Source: Algoriphagus mannitolivorans DSM 15301
GTDB taxonomy: Bacteria; Bacteroidota; Bacteroidia; Cytophagales; Cyclobacteriaceae
DNA: 64,000 nucleotides
NCBI RefSeq assembly: GCF_000429425.1
Contig: NZ_AUBV01000005.1
Span: forward strand, 248,001-312,000
Reading direction: 5' to 3'
In this document: one piece after another, positions 36,453 to 45,008 of the stretch
Layout: each line of letters opens with the position of its first letter
Position numbering within the stretch: position 1 is the first letter of the stretch
Made by a program: the position numbers and the translations under genes
Notes under the pieces: model-generated
Databases searched by the model: none
What the model was told of the DNA's origin: nothing
What the model saw: only the letters and a program-made list of their open reading frames with translations

Positions 36453-36743
36453 CTATGCTGTAGTTCCTGACCTGAACCCTTGAATATAGTGTTTTAGCAT
36501 GCTAGCCTGTGTAGGAGTGACATCTGCTGGTTTTACAGACTTCAAGAATTTCTCTAATCCAATTTCCTCAATCAATGCTCCAAAGGAGGAGTTAAGAAAT
36601 GAGGAGGAGGGTGCTGGTACTCCTAAAAATGAAACTTGGACTTGTTCGCCTTTAGACAATTGCCTTTTCAACTCTGAATAAAAGGTATATCCAGAGGAGT
36701 TGGTGTAAGTGTCTGAAACTATGTCTATTAATCGGATTAACAT
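36453..36743 (-). CDS. DUF4325 (STAS-like) protein
   Basis: 96 residues. The pattern SKGEQVQVSFLGVPAPSSSFLNSSFGALIEEIG, with the SSSFL turn and FG helix, matches DUF4325, a STAS-like domain. Known STAS proteins act with HATPase kinases in partner-switching signalling (SpoIIAA/SpoIIAB). Here the upstream gene on the same strand, 19 bases away, encodes a HATPase protein, so the pair probably works together. A serine in SSSFL could be a phosphorylation site; that is inference. Confidence 0.82.
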   Translation of the reverse strand: MLIRLIDIVSDTYTNSSGYTFYSELKRQLSKGEQVQVSFLGVPAPSSSFLNSSFGALIEEIGLEKFLKSVKPADVTPTQASMLKHYIQGFRSGTTA

Positions 36744-36762
36744 AATGTTGCAAATTTAAGGG

Positions 36763-37626
36763 CTAATTCTCCCAATCCAAAAAATCTTGACTTTCAAGAC
36801 GTTCTAAATTATTGATATCAATGGAAATTTCAATAACCGTTCCAATAAAATCTTCTATCGGATTTTGAATGAAATGAGTTTCACCAGCCCGCGAGATCAT
36901 TTTAATTTGATCCGAATATAGTCGCCATTCTCCTCTATTTGCCTCCATAAAAGAATTAATAGTATCCAATCCCCTCCCCGCGTTGTAAGGCATGGATTTG
37001 GTGGTGCTATTTAACCTTAAAGCCCATTTTACAGCTTCTACTTGATCCAATGATTTATGGCCTTTTTCATTAAGAAATTTATTTACAGTCCTTGGTATCC
37101 CATTTCCCAAGTCAGATACTGCAAATTTGATTTTATTCAAGTTGGGGTAAAATTGGCTAAAGACATATGAGTCTATAGGAGATTTAGAATGATCATACAC
37201 GTTATTTACCAATTCTGATATTGTAATGTTGAGCATCCCTAAATCTTTTCCTGGACATAAGACTTGAAAATAATCCTGAGTTCTTTGAATGTAATACACC
37301 ATGGTTTCGCGATTCACTCTTCTTAGAGGCATTGCCGTAAAACTTGGTATTTCAATAATTTCTCTCGGCTCCTGGTAATTTTTGGAACAAAATTCAAAGA
37401 GCCCGACTGCTTCCAAATAATCCTTGACAGCCGAATTATTTACTGTGAGTGTTACGGTTGTTCCATGATTTAAACTGTAAATAATATACTCTGCCAAGAC
37501 CACCACATCCAAAGGGTAAAGAAAAGTCAGATACAAATATATGTTTGCATAATCATCCTTTTTCCCATGCAAAATATAATAGAAAAGTTTTGCGTAGTCT
37601 TCCTGATCTTTGATTAGGATATCCAT
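36763..37626 (-). CDS. GHKL-type HATPase protein paired with DUF4325
   Basis: 287 residues. The ATP-binding core occupies ~130-280: N-box ELVNNVYDHS, G1 box DLGNGIP and G2-like NAGRGLDTI. The N-terminal ~110 residues (LTFLYPLDVVVLAEYIIYSLNHG) look STAS-like or kinase-regulatory, with no dimerisation-phosphotransfer (H-box) region seen. It therefore resembles anti-sigma-type serine kinases more than histidine kinases. The DUF4325 gene follows after 19 bases. A possible operator CTAAAG-CTA-CTTTAG lies at 37666-37680. Confidence 0.8.
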   Translation of the reverse strand: MDILIKDQEDYAKLFYYILHGKKDDYANIYLYLTFLYPLDVVVLAEYIIYSLNHGTTVTLTVNNSAVKDYLEAVGLFEFCSKNYQEPREIIEIPSFTAMPLRRVNRETMVYYIQRTQDYFQVLCPGKDLGMLNITISELVNNVYDHSKSPIDSYVFSQFYPNLNKIKFAVSDLGNGIPRTVNKFLNEKGHKSLDQVEAVKWALRLNSTTKSMPYNAGRGLDTINSFMEANRGEWRLYSDQIKMISRAGETHFIQNPIEDFIGTVIEISIDINNLERLESQDFLDWEN

Positions 37627-37737
37627 AAAAAAGCAACTTTACCTGAATGAAAAACTAAATTTAAGCTAAAGCTACTTTAGAATAAAACCAGAAAAAACAT
37701 CAATTCTCTTCCAAATCCCGAAAGAAAAATTTGGAGC

Positions 37738-37773
37738 CACTCAGGTCAATGATTATCTCCGCCTTCCTGAGTG
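37738..37773. repeat. Inverted repeat upstream of the LLM gene
   Basis: CACTCAGG (37738-37745) and CCTGAGTG (37766-37773) form perfect 8-base arms with a 20-base spacer, about 85 bases before the flavin oxidoreductase start. Operator or leader hairpin are both possible; no T run follows. Confidence 0.4.
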
Positions 37774-37856
37774 TCCTCACTCACGAAAGGGATCTTCCGC
37801 CGATTTGAATTTTTTGAATCAGAAATAAGTTTTGAGATTCAAAAGAAAGGGAAAGT

Positions 37857-38882
37857 ATGGAAATCGGAATAGATAGTTTTGCAGCATTTGTAACCGACGA
37901 AGAGGGAAATCCGGTCGGTACAGCTGGACAGGCAATGGAAGAATTGCTCCAGCGGATCAAATTGGCAGATGAAAAGGGATTGGACATTTTTTCCATCGGC
38001 GAACACCATCGGAAGGAATTTTTGGATTCCGCGAATACGGTGATTTTGGCAGCGGCAGCAGGAATGACGCAACGAATTAAGCTGAGTAGTGCAGTTACCG
38101 TGCTGAGTGCAGCAGATCCAGTTAGGATTTTCCAACAATTTGCAACCTTGGATTTGGTATCCGGAGGAAGGGCAGAAATGGTGGTAGGTAGGGGTTCATT
38201 TACCGAAGCCTTTCCGCTTTTCGGTTTAAACCTACAGGATTACGATAAACTCTTTGCGGAAAAGCTTGGCTTACTCCTACAGATTCGGGAACAGGAAGAG
38301 GTGACTTGGTCCGGGAAGTTTAGACCTGCGCTGGTTAATCAGGCCATTTATCCAAGACCTATTCAGGAGAAGCTTCCCATTTGGTTGGGAGTAGGAGGTA
38401 CTCCAGGGTCTTTTGCCAGAGCTGGAGCTTTAGGGCTTCCTTTGATGGTTGCCGTAATTGGTGGAGAGACGCATCGATTTCGACCTTTGGTGGACCTCTA
38501 TCGGGAATCAGGGGACAAAGCTGGTTTTCCTCAGAATCAATTAAAAGTAGGGCTTCATTCTCTGGGTTATGTGGGAGATTCCCATCACAAAGCGGTGGAA
38601 GAGTATTACCCCGGATATGCCCAAACTTTCACCCGAATAGGAAGAGAGCGGGGATGGCCACCGGTAACCAAACAGCATTTTGATGCCCAAAATTCCAATT
38701 GGGGAGCCTATCTAGTCGGGGATGCTGAGGAAGTGGCAGAAAAAATCCTCCGACACAGCGAATCCTTGGGCGGAATAGATCGGTTTACCTTTCAGATGGA
38801 TAATGCCGGCTTGAGTCACCAGCAACTCAGTGAATCCATCGCAAGAATCGGGGAGGAAGTGATTCCTTTGGTTAGGGGGTAA
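37857..38882 (+). CDS. LLM-class flavin-dependent oxidoreductase
   Basis: 341 residues with the bacterial-luciferase-like TIM barrel. MEIGIDSFAAFVTDEEGNP starts the first strand; SGGRAEMVVGRGSFTEAFPLFG and WLGVGGTPGSFARAGALG are typical for the family. It uses reduced FMN or F420, and the Bacteroidota members are mostly FMN-type monooxygenases of unknown substrate. It is monocistronic, with a terminator at 38890. It marks the left edge of the defence island. Confidence 0.9.
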   Translation: MEIGIDSFAAFVTDEEGNPVGTAGQAMEELLQRIKLADEKGLDIFSIGEHHRKEFLDSANTVILAAAAGMTQRIKLSSAVTVLSAADPVRIFQQFATLDLVSGGRAEMVVGRGSFTEAFPLFGLNLQDYDKLFAEKLGLLLQIREQEEVTWSGKFRPALVNQAIYPRPIQEKLPIWLGVGGTPGSFARAGALGLPLMVAVIGGETHRFRPLVDLYRESGDKAGFPQNQLKVGLHSLGYVGDSHHKAVEEYYPGYAQTFTRIGRERGWPPVTKQHFDAQNSNWGAYLVGDAEEVAEKILRHSESLGGIDRFTFQMDNAGLSHQQLSESIARIGEEVIPLVRG

Positions 38883-38889
38883 AAACATT

Positions 38890-38921
38890 AGAGGCCAAGT
38901 ACGACGCTTGGCTTCTATTTT
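38890..38921 (+). terminator. Intrinsic terminator after the LLM gene
   Basis: AGAGGCCAAG and CTTGGCTTCT pair (one G-T) across a 7-base loop at 38890-38916, followed by ATTTT. It separates the oxidoreductase from the island. Confidence 0.75.
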
Positions 38922-39120
38922 GCAAAGAGAGGGATTCAAAAAGCCTTCCTTTAGTTGAGTGAAAATAATTTTCAGTCTATAATTTTTTTGTTTTCCTTTC
39001 GAATGGGATCTATCAGATTTTGGTGTCTTTTTAATTCTAATACTTATTCTTCCCCACTAAAATCAAAAGCATTTTCACTTGATTCAGGAATAAAAGACTA
39101 GCAAAAAAATATCATTGTTG

Positions 39121-42087
39121 TTAATAATACTCCTTGATGTAGGCATAAGCCCGATCAAAAAGGACTTGATCTTTATGTAATTGATATTTCAAAAGTGCTT
39201 TTCTTAAGGATTTTTGGACCTCTCGCTCTCCTCCAGTAGTTTTTTGCCAACCGGGAAAACTTACCACTCTCACAATTTGATCGATGTCATTGACGATCCG
39301 TTCGACCACCGCAGGTGTCTCATCTGTTTTCAGCTCTAGGAATAATTCGGTTAAGGCTGCCTTTGGAGTTTTTTCTAGTATTTCCTCTGCCAATTCCTTT
39401 TCTGCTTGAACGGTCTCCTTGGCAATTTTGCAAAGTTCTTTGACGAATTCAATGGAGGTAATTAATCCTTTCTCAGCTCTGTCTCGTAGCTCTTCGAGTA
39501 ACTCACTGAGTTTTTTAAATTTTGGATTTCCCTCATGTTTCTTAAAACGCTTTACCAGAATTTTTTCCAATTTCTTGGCATTCTTGGGATCGGGATTGTT
39601 AAAAATGTCCTCGATCACGTCGGCATCCAGGATAAATTCTTCCAAATGGTGAATCTCACCTACGTGGATATTTTCATGAATTAGTTTAATAGTTTGGGCG
39701 CCAAGTGTAATCCAAAGCAACTTACCGATCGTGTCCGAAGCAGGTCTGACAGACTCAAAAACCTGAGAGAGCCATTTATAATCCTGTTGGTAGAGGTTGA
39801 GAATAGTATCCGGTGACAGGGATTCCCAAAGCTTGGATAAAAACTTAAAATCCTTGGCAAAAGCATCCTTTTTCTCATCAGTTTTGATGGCATTTTGGGC
39901 CATTTCCAATCCTTCAAATCCCGTCACTGTACGATCTACTCCGGAGAAATGGGCCAGAGTTTCTGCCATGGCTTGAGGTAGTTTTTCCCGAAGCTCAGAA
40001 AGATTAGTGATGATCTGGAGTACTGATTTTTCGTCAAATTCCAATGCCTTCGCTGTATCATCAAAGACGCCGAAGTAATCCACAATTCTACCAAAATGCT
40101 TTTGAGGGAAAAGTCGGTTTGTTCGACATATTGCCTGTAAAAGGGGATGGTCTTTTAGCGACTTGTCCAAATACATGGTTTGAAGTATCGGGGCATCAAA
40201 TCCGGTCAGGAGTTTGGCGGTAACAATCAAAAACTTCAAATCTGAAATTGGATCATTGTACTCATCGACAATCCGCTCTTGCTGTGATTTGTCCACCGCC
40301 CATTTCTGCTTAAAGTCATACTCATCATTGGCTGAAGTGGATATCACTACTCTACTCGCTTCCTCCGGAAAGTACTTATCCAATTCTTCTTTGTACTGGA
40401 TACAGGCGTAGCGATCTGGAGTTACAATCATGGCTTTAAACCCATGGGGATCAACTTTTTCATTGAAATGGACAGCAATATCTCTTACAATTTTCTCGAC
40501 TCGCTCCGGTGATTTCAGAAACGCAGCCATCTTCGCCGATTTCTTATTCAAAGCATCAGCTTCCTCATCAGTCAGTGCAGCCTCCTCTTTAAAGTTTTCG
40601 AAAAGCTTATCAATGGTTTCCTTATCTACATGCACATCAACGAGTCTTGGCTCAAAATGTAAGGGTAGTGTTGCCCCGTCACGAATTGAATCCTGAAATG
40701 TGTATCGAGACAAATAGCCACCTTCATCCTCCTCAGACCCAAAAGCCCAAAAGGTATTTTTATCTGCCTTGTTTACTGGAGTGCCTGTTAATCCAAATAG
40801 AAAAGCATTTGGTAAGGCTGCTCTCATTTGCCTTCCTAAATCCCCTTCCTGTGTACGATGGGCTTCATCTACCAAAACGATGATGTTGTCTCTGACATTC
40901 ATGTTTGGCTTTGCATCTCTGAATTTATGAATCATCGAAATGATGATCTTTCGGGTGTCTTGCTCTAACAATTTTTGAAGATCCCGAATACTGTCCGTGG
41001 GTTCTACATTTGGAATATCCGCCGCATTGAAAGTACCGGAGATTTGGGTATCCAAATCGGTGCGGTCCACCAATACAATGACTGTTGGACTTTTCAGTTC
41101 GGGTAGTCTTCGCAGCTTCTGAGCTACAAAAACCATCAAAAGTGATTTTCCGGAACCTTGAAAATGCCAAATCAATCCTTTCTTGATCCGACCTTCTTTT
41201 ACCCGCTCCACAATTTTGTTTGCACCCTCATACTGCTGAAATCGAGGGATTACTTTCATCCGCTGTTTCTTCTTATTGGTGCTGAACAACGAGAAATTCT
41301 GAAGGATATCCAGCAACCGTTTGGGGTAGAGCAAATCACCCATCTCTTTCCCGATTTCACCTAGCCCAAGTCTTTTTGCCAGGGCTTCATCTTCATCCTC
41401 CAACCTCCAAGGTGCCCAAAAATCCAAGGGGCACCGAATTCCTCCATAGAACAGTTCTTTGCCTTCCGTGGCAAAGGAAAGGATATTGGGCACAAAAAGC
41501 TGGGGAATAGAGTTCTCATATACCTGATGAATTTCGGCAGCCCCATCCAACCAACTTACTCCCGGACGGGTCGGTGTTTTTGCTTCACCCACTACCACCG
41601 GAATCCCATTGATAAATAGGACTATATCGGGGATTTTGGTCTCCCGATGATGAACCCGAAACTGATTCGTAAGGCTATACCGGTTATTTGTCAGATCCTC
41701 AAAGTCAATCAATCGGATGGGTACATGTCGGTTGTTATACCCAAAAGGCATCGTCTTATCCCCAGTCATCCACTTGAAAAACTCCTCATTGGCCTTGACC
41801 AACCCCACTTGCTGAACCGAAATCAAAATGGCCCGAAGCTTATAGATCACCTCATCTGCAAAATTTGGATGGATCTGAATCGCAGGATTCAGGCGAATCA
41901 AAGCATCTTTTAGCTCAGATTCTATCAGAACTTCATTAACCGAACGGTTTAGATCTGACGCAGATATAAACTGCCACTCCGAACCGTACTTGGATTTGGA
42001 TTCCGCAAAGTCTCCCGAATTAAGGTTGACTCCGGTAAGCTCGCGGATGATAAAGTGCTCGACGCTGTTGAGTTCGTTAAATCCCAT
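39121..42087 (-). CDS. hsdR: Type I restriction endonuclease subunit HsdR
   Basis: 988 residues from the ATG at 42087. The N-terminal nuclease domain has P153-D154 ... E168-A-K170. The SF2 helicase motor has Walker A FQGSGKS (~309-315) and DEAH at ~407-410, and RTNRLFPQKHFGRIVDYFG is the later helicase motif. It translocates DNA and cuts far from the site once loaded by HsdM2S. It overlaps the NTase gene by 11 bases and lies about 6 kb downstream of hsdS, separated by a cassette of unrelated genes, a clear departure from the usual hsdRMS or hsdMSR order. Confidence 0.97.
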   Translation of the reverse strand: MGFNELNSVEHFIIRELTGVNLNSGDFAESKSKYGSEWQFISASDLNRSVNEVLIESELKDALIRLNPAIQIHPNFADEVIYKLRAILISVQQVGLVKANEEFFKWMTGDKTMPFGYNNRHVPIRLIDFEDLTNNRYSLTNQFRVHHRETKIPDIVLFINGIPVVVGEAKTPTRPGVSWLDGAAEIHQVYENSIPQLFVPNILSFATEGKELFYGGIRCPLDFWAPWRLEDEDEALAKRLGLGEIGKEMGDLLYPKRLLDILQNFSLFSTNKKKQRMKVIPRFQQYEGANKIVERVKEGRIKKGLIWHFQGSGKSLLMVFVAQKLRRLPELKSPTVIVLVDRTDLDTQISGTFNAADIPNVEPTDSIRDLQKLLEQDTRKIIISMIHKFRDAKPNMNVRDNIIVLVDEAHRTQEGDLGRQMRAALPNAFLFGLTGTPVNKADKNTFWAFGSEEDEGGYLSRYTFQDSIRDGATLPLHFEPRLVDVHVDKETIDKLFENFKEEAALTDEEADALNKKSAKMAAFLKSPERVEKIVRDIAVHFNEKVDPHGFKAMIVTPDRYACIQYKEELDKYFPEEASRVVISTSANDEYDFKQKWAVDKSQQERIVDEYNDPISDLKFLIVTAKLLTGFDAPILQTMYLDKSLKDHPLLQAICRTNRLFPQKHFGRIVDYFGVFDDTAKALEFDEKSVLQIITNLSELREKLPQAMAETLAHFSGVDRTVTGFEGLEMAQNAIKTDEKKDAFAKDFKFLSKLWESLSPDTILNLYQQDYKWLSQVFESVRPASDTIGKLLWITLGAQTIKLIHENIHVGEIHHLEEFILDADVIEDIFNNPDPKNAKKLEKILVKRFKKHEGNPKFKKLSELLEELRDRAEKGLITSIEFVKELCKIAKETVQAEKELAEEILEKTPKAALTELFLELKTDETPAVVERIVNDIDQIVRVVSFPGWQKTTGGEREVQKSLRKALLKYQLHKDQVLFDRAYAYIKEYY

Positions 42088-42772
42088 GGGCAACAGTGCT
42101 TAGTTTGTCGATAATAAGCTTAAAACGTTCTTCTTGATGTTCATAAAAAAGATTACCGATAATGGCTTCCTGAAAAGTTCTATTTTCTAAAATCTGAGCT
42201 GCACATTCCCCAAGATATTGCCTTACAACCTTATCTGAATACAGGATCTGTTCACTAATATCGGTAACATGATTAAAAAGATAGACAATATCTTCAAAAT
42301 CATGACTCGCAAAAACGTCTTTTACACCTCGATCAAAAAAAGCATCAAACTTGGTTGCCAAAAAATACGGCAAGGGCAAGATTCGAATAGCTATTTCCTC
42401 CAATTCTTTGGAAATAGCCTGATCCAAACCCTGTTCAAACCATCGATTTCCCGGAGCCCAGCCAATAGGAACCGTAGCCATCACATCTACCAAAATATCC
42501 TCGTATCGAAAGCGACATACCACAGAATCCATAGCCGACTGCACAAAGCCTTTCTCCTCCAGCAATTGCCGGATATTTTCCAATTCACTTAGACTGGCAA
42601 TCTTCATAGTCAGATCCAGGTCTTTGGTCGGCCTGACGTCATCTGCTGCGGGATCATCTACATACAGGCTCACCACGGCCCCGCCTACATACACTACCTG
42701 TTCATTGAGCTCACCCAGCGCCAAGGCAATTTTTTTGGTAACCAGACGGTTGATTCGTGTGTTCTTCAGCAT
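42077..42772 (-). CDS. Nucleotidyltransferase-like protein (AbiEii/MNT-like)
   Basis: 231 residues. The nucleotidyltransferase core shows VYVGGAVVSLY followed by RPTKDLDLTM, where the two Asp of DLD are the metal-binding pair and GG is the nucleotide loop. It resembles AbiEii-type toxins and small MNT proteins; the third catalytic Asp may be in DILVDVMATV. It overlaps the HTH gene by seven bases and hsdR by eleven, so the three are coupled. A toxin-antitoxin role with the HTH partner is possible but not shown. Confidence 0.8.
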   Translation of the reverse strand: MLKNTRINRLVTKKIALALGELNEQVVYVGGAVVSLYVDDPAADDVRPTKDLDLTMKIASLSELENIRQLLEEKGFVQSAMDSVVCRFRYEDILVDVMATVPIGWAPGNRWFEQGLDQAISKELEEIAIRILPLPYFLATKFDAFFDRGVKDVFASHDFEDIVYLFNHVTDISEQILYSDKVVRQYLGECAAQILENRTFQEAIIGNLFYEHQEERFKLIIDKLSTVAHGI

Positions 42773-43278
42773 ATTCTTTTCCTCAGTTCCTCGGCTGCCA
42801 GATTGCGCTCTCTAGCCCGGCCAATTCGCAAGGCATCAATCAGGGCCAAGACCTCATACAACTCCGGATCTCTGAGGGCTGCATCCACGGCCTTGGGGTA
42901 AAGCGGAGCAATCCCATGACCTCTGACCTTCCCCAATGCCGAAGGCCATACATAAGGCTCCTCACTAGCGATCAAGTCAGAAAGCGGGGCTGCACTATGC
43001 GCGGTAGGCACGCCTGCTACCACGGGACCGGGCTGCTGAGGAAATGCATAGCGAATCCCAAACTTCAGAAAGTCGAAGAACCCCAGCCGCATTACCTGAT
43101 GACCAGCTCCAAAAAGCAAACCTGCATAGGTGGACCTTGCGATCGATTTACTGATCTCGGACTGGCTTAGGAACAAGTCTTGGGCAAGGGCGACTTGAGT
43201 CATCGGGGCTTTTACCAAACACAGCTTGGCCAAAACCACCACATCCAAGGGACTCATCACTGATTGAACGAATTTCAT
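42766..43278 (-). CDS. HTH protein paired with the nucleotidyltransferase
   Basis: 170 residues. The first ~55 hold a helix-turn-helix (MTQVALAQDLFLSQSEISKSIARSTYAGLLF); the middle has GGXG-free loop-like segments (FPQQPGPVVAGVPTAHSAAPLSDL); the C-terminus is helical. It resembles MarR-like or AbiEi-like antitoxins. Two 22-base palindromes lie just upstream, one between its start codon and a promoter, so it is probably their repressor. By eye the region is richer in G+C than the nuclease cassette next door, which suggests a separate origin. Confidence 0.7.
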   Translation of the reverse strand: MKFVQSVMSPLDVVVLAKLCLVKAPMTQVALAQDLFLSQSEISKSIARSTYAGLLFGAGHQVMRLGFFDFLKFGIRYAFPQQPGPVVAGVPTAHSAAPLSDLIASEEPYVWPSALGKVRGHGIAPLYPKAVDAALRDPELYEVLALIDALRIGRARERNLAAEELRKRIC

Positions 43279-43287
43279 GTTCTTATT

Positions 43288-43309
43288 ATTCCATATTCGA
43301 ATATGTAAT
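43288..43309. promoter_or_regulatory. Palindromic operator 1 of the HTH-NTase-hsdR unit
   Basis: A 22-base palindrome with half-site ATTCCATATTC, one base off perfect symmetry, lies nine bases before the HTH gene start. It is in the expected leader of the promoter at 43334. Confidence 0.75.
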
Positions 43310-43333
43310 AATCGGGGATAACTGACTCAAAAA

Positions 43334-43341
43334 CAAATATA
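43334..43341 (-). promoter_or_regulatory. -7 element of the HTH-NTase-hsdR promoter
   Basis: On the minus strand TATATTTG matches TAnnTTTG exactly. A TTTG in operator 2 lies 15 bases further upstream, shorter than the usual ~19. The element sits between the two operators. Confidence 0.55.
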
Positions 43342-43352
43342 TAATGGATTTT

Positions 43353-43374
43353 ATTCCAAATCGGAATATGGAAT
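43353..43374. promoter_or_regulatory. Palindromic operator 2 of the HTH-NTase-hsdR unit
   Basis: A second 22-base palindrome with the same consensus half-site (three mismatches to the perfect palindrome), starting 65 bases from the first, about six helical turns. It begins 13 bases beyond the HEPN2 stop and overlaps the -33 region. Confidence 0.7.
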
Positions 43375-43387
43375 ATTACTTACTTTC

Positions 43388-43918
43388 CTAAAGCTCCTTT
43401 TGATCAGGATCAGTTTTAGAATCGGTTGTCTCAAAAATCAAATTAATGAACTTGACGATCATTTCGATATGCATTTTGTATAGGGTTCCACCAAATGCAT
43501 GTTTTTCCGGATGGGCTTTTTCATTCCTGTATTCCAGAACCTTATCGAAAGTATATCTAAAGATTTCAAGATTGAGTCTTTTCATTAATTCATTATGCAA
43601 TGTCCCCAAGTTCTTTGGCTGGTCTTTCTTACCAGCTTTTCCTCTCTTGAGCAACTCAATCCCTAATTCCTTACATCGAAGCTTAACAGCCATTTCATGT
43701 ATTCCCAATACTTTCCGAAATGCTTCATCATACATAGGAGTATAAAAAAAGGAGTGAGCCATGAGGTATTCAGCAGTCTTGAAACTTTCTTTCACATCTC
43801 GTGGTACGCTTTGGCCAAAGTTCCCTTTTACTAAATAAGCATTAATAAACTCTTCTTTGGAGCGAATCCCCTCGAAGAAAAGTATTGGATCTGGCTCAAA
43901 ATAGGATTGCGCACTCAT
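43388..43918 (-). CDS. HEPN-like protein 2 (Rx4H motif)
   Basis: 176 residues, mostly helical, with R131-N-E-K-A-H136 (EYRNEKAHPEKH), an Rx4H motif as in HEPN ribonucleases. It is paralogous to the protein at 47267: PRDVKESFKTAEY aligns with PKDIVDDFKTIEF, YDEAFRKVLGIHEMAVKLRCKE with MDEALNKGLRLLEMSIKLKAKE, and both end in a VNLI/INLIF helix. The motif sits at residue 131-136 in both. It overlaps the GIY-YIG gene by four bases. RNase activity is inferred from the motif. Confidence 0.72.
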   Translation of the reverse strand: MSAQSYFEPDPILFFEGIRSKEEFINAYLVKGNFGQSVPRDVKESFKTAEYLMAHSFFYTPMYDEAFRKVLGIHEMAVKLRCKELGIELLKRGKAGKKDQPKNLGTLHNELMKRLNLEIFRYTFDKVLEYRNEKAHPEKHAFGGTLYKMHIEMIVKFINLIFETTDSKTDPDQKEL

Positions 43919-44394
43919 CGAAGTTCTACAAGAAGTTCACCCGCTATTCTAATGGCCTCCTCCGGGAATTCATTATTGAAATGAATCTCATTCTGGTATA
44001 GCGGCCATTTTCCAGTATGGGTTCGGATTTGGAATACCAACTCAGCTTCTATTGCCTCGAAGAATAGCCTACTTTCCTTGGCAGGGGTATCAGCTAGAAT
44101 GGGAAACACAAAAACATGCACATCCACCTTTTCCAGCTTCTTCCATTTATATCCATGGTATCCGTTTTTACCTGAAGCCCGAAATCCTTGTTTCAATCTA
44201 GTGATCAAGGATTGAGAGGCATAGCCCACATACAGCAAATCATTTTTCGACTGAATAACATAGATTTTGGGTTGTTTAGACCGAATTAGATCCTCTGATT
44301 CCGATGAGTCAAAACAGTCCAAACCATAGGAAATCCTACCAGCATCTTCTCTGGTATACAATGAAAATCGACAATGTGACAAATGATCACTCAT
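43915..44394 (-). CDS. GIY-YIG nuclease-like protein
   Basis: 159 residues. The core reads KIYVIQSKNDLLYVGYAS with Y45 and the Y55-V-G57 strand, then R66 in ITRLKQGF, E116/E118 in EAIEAELV and N135 in YQNEIHF, giving the five key positions of the family. GIY-YIG domains cut DNA. It is coupled by 4-base overlaps to the genes on both sides. The N-terminal ~40 residues (SLYTREDAGRISYGLDCFDS) are of unknown type. Target unknown. Confidence 0.8.
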   Translation of the reverse strand: MSDHLSHCRFSLYTREDAGRISYGLDCFDSSESEDLIRSKQPKIYVIQSKNDLLYVGYASQSLITRLKQGFRASGKNGYHGYKWKKLEKVDVHVFVFPILADTPAKESRLFFEAIEAELVFQIRTHTGKWPLYQNEIHFNNEFPEEAIRIAGELLVELR

Positions 44395-45008
44395 AAAGTT
44401 TCCCTGGGAATCACAATTCCAAAGGCTTTGGAAAATTCAGCCTTTAGCTCTGAAACAACTTTCAATGTCGAATTCTTATCAAAAAAATCTTTCAATGGAT
44501 AAGAAATCGCAGCCCAGTTACCTTCTACGACCAATTCCCTTAGTGGCATGGTATCTATCCGGTCTTTGAGGATAAAATGTAGGGGGGCCTCATTGTCATT
44601 CTTACTGAAGGTGAAAAAGAGCTTACTTTCTGAACTGGCTACAGGTACAAACTGATCCACGTCTATTTTGCTAATTTTGGCGGATTTGTCCACATCAAAA
44701 TACCCGGAATCTGCCATATGGATGATTTGCAAATAGTACTTATCAACACCAATTTTCTGTTCTAAGGACTTAAACTGCGAAAAATACATAGGCAACCAAT
44801 CCCAACTCCAACTCTTCAAACTTAGGGTTTTTGCATTGGTTGCAGGATTACTAAAATGGCCGTACCACTTTCCTTCTGAAGTGCTAAACTGTTTAAAAAT
44901 AAAGTCTACTGTATCTAATAGTCTTCTTTGATAAACTGCTAAAAGCCGGTAAGCCAGGCGTACATCCTGAAGGGATCGTTCAAATTCTGCTTGTGTTATT
45001 TTGTCCAT
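44391..45008 (-). CDS. Hypothetical protein of the nuclease cassette
   Basis: 205 residues. I cannot assign a family. The first half is helical and rich in Trp (KSWSWDWLPMYFSQFKSL), the second half mixed, with SSESKLFFTFSKNDNEAPLHFIL. It overlaps the PD-(D/E)XK gene by 13 bases and the GIY-YIG gene by four, so it is translated as part of the set. It may be a specificity or inhibitor subunit of the two nucleases, which is inference from position only. Confidence 0.6.
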   Translation of the reverse strand: MDKITQAEFERSLQDVRLAYRLLAVYQRRLLDTVDFIFKQFSTSEGKWYGHFSNPATNAKTLSLKSWSWDWLPMYFSQFKSLEQKIGVDKYYLQIIHMADSGYFDVDKSAKISKIDVDQFVPVASSESKLFFTFSKNDNEAPLHFILKDRIDTMPLRELVVEGNWAAISYPLKDFFDKNSTLKVVSELKAEFSKAFGIVIPRETL

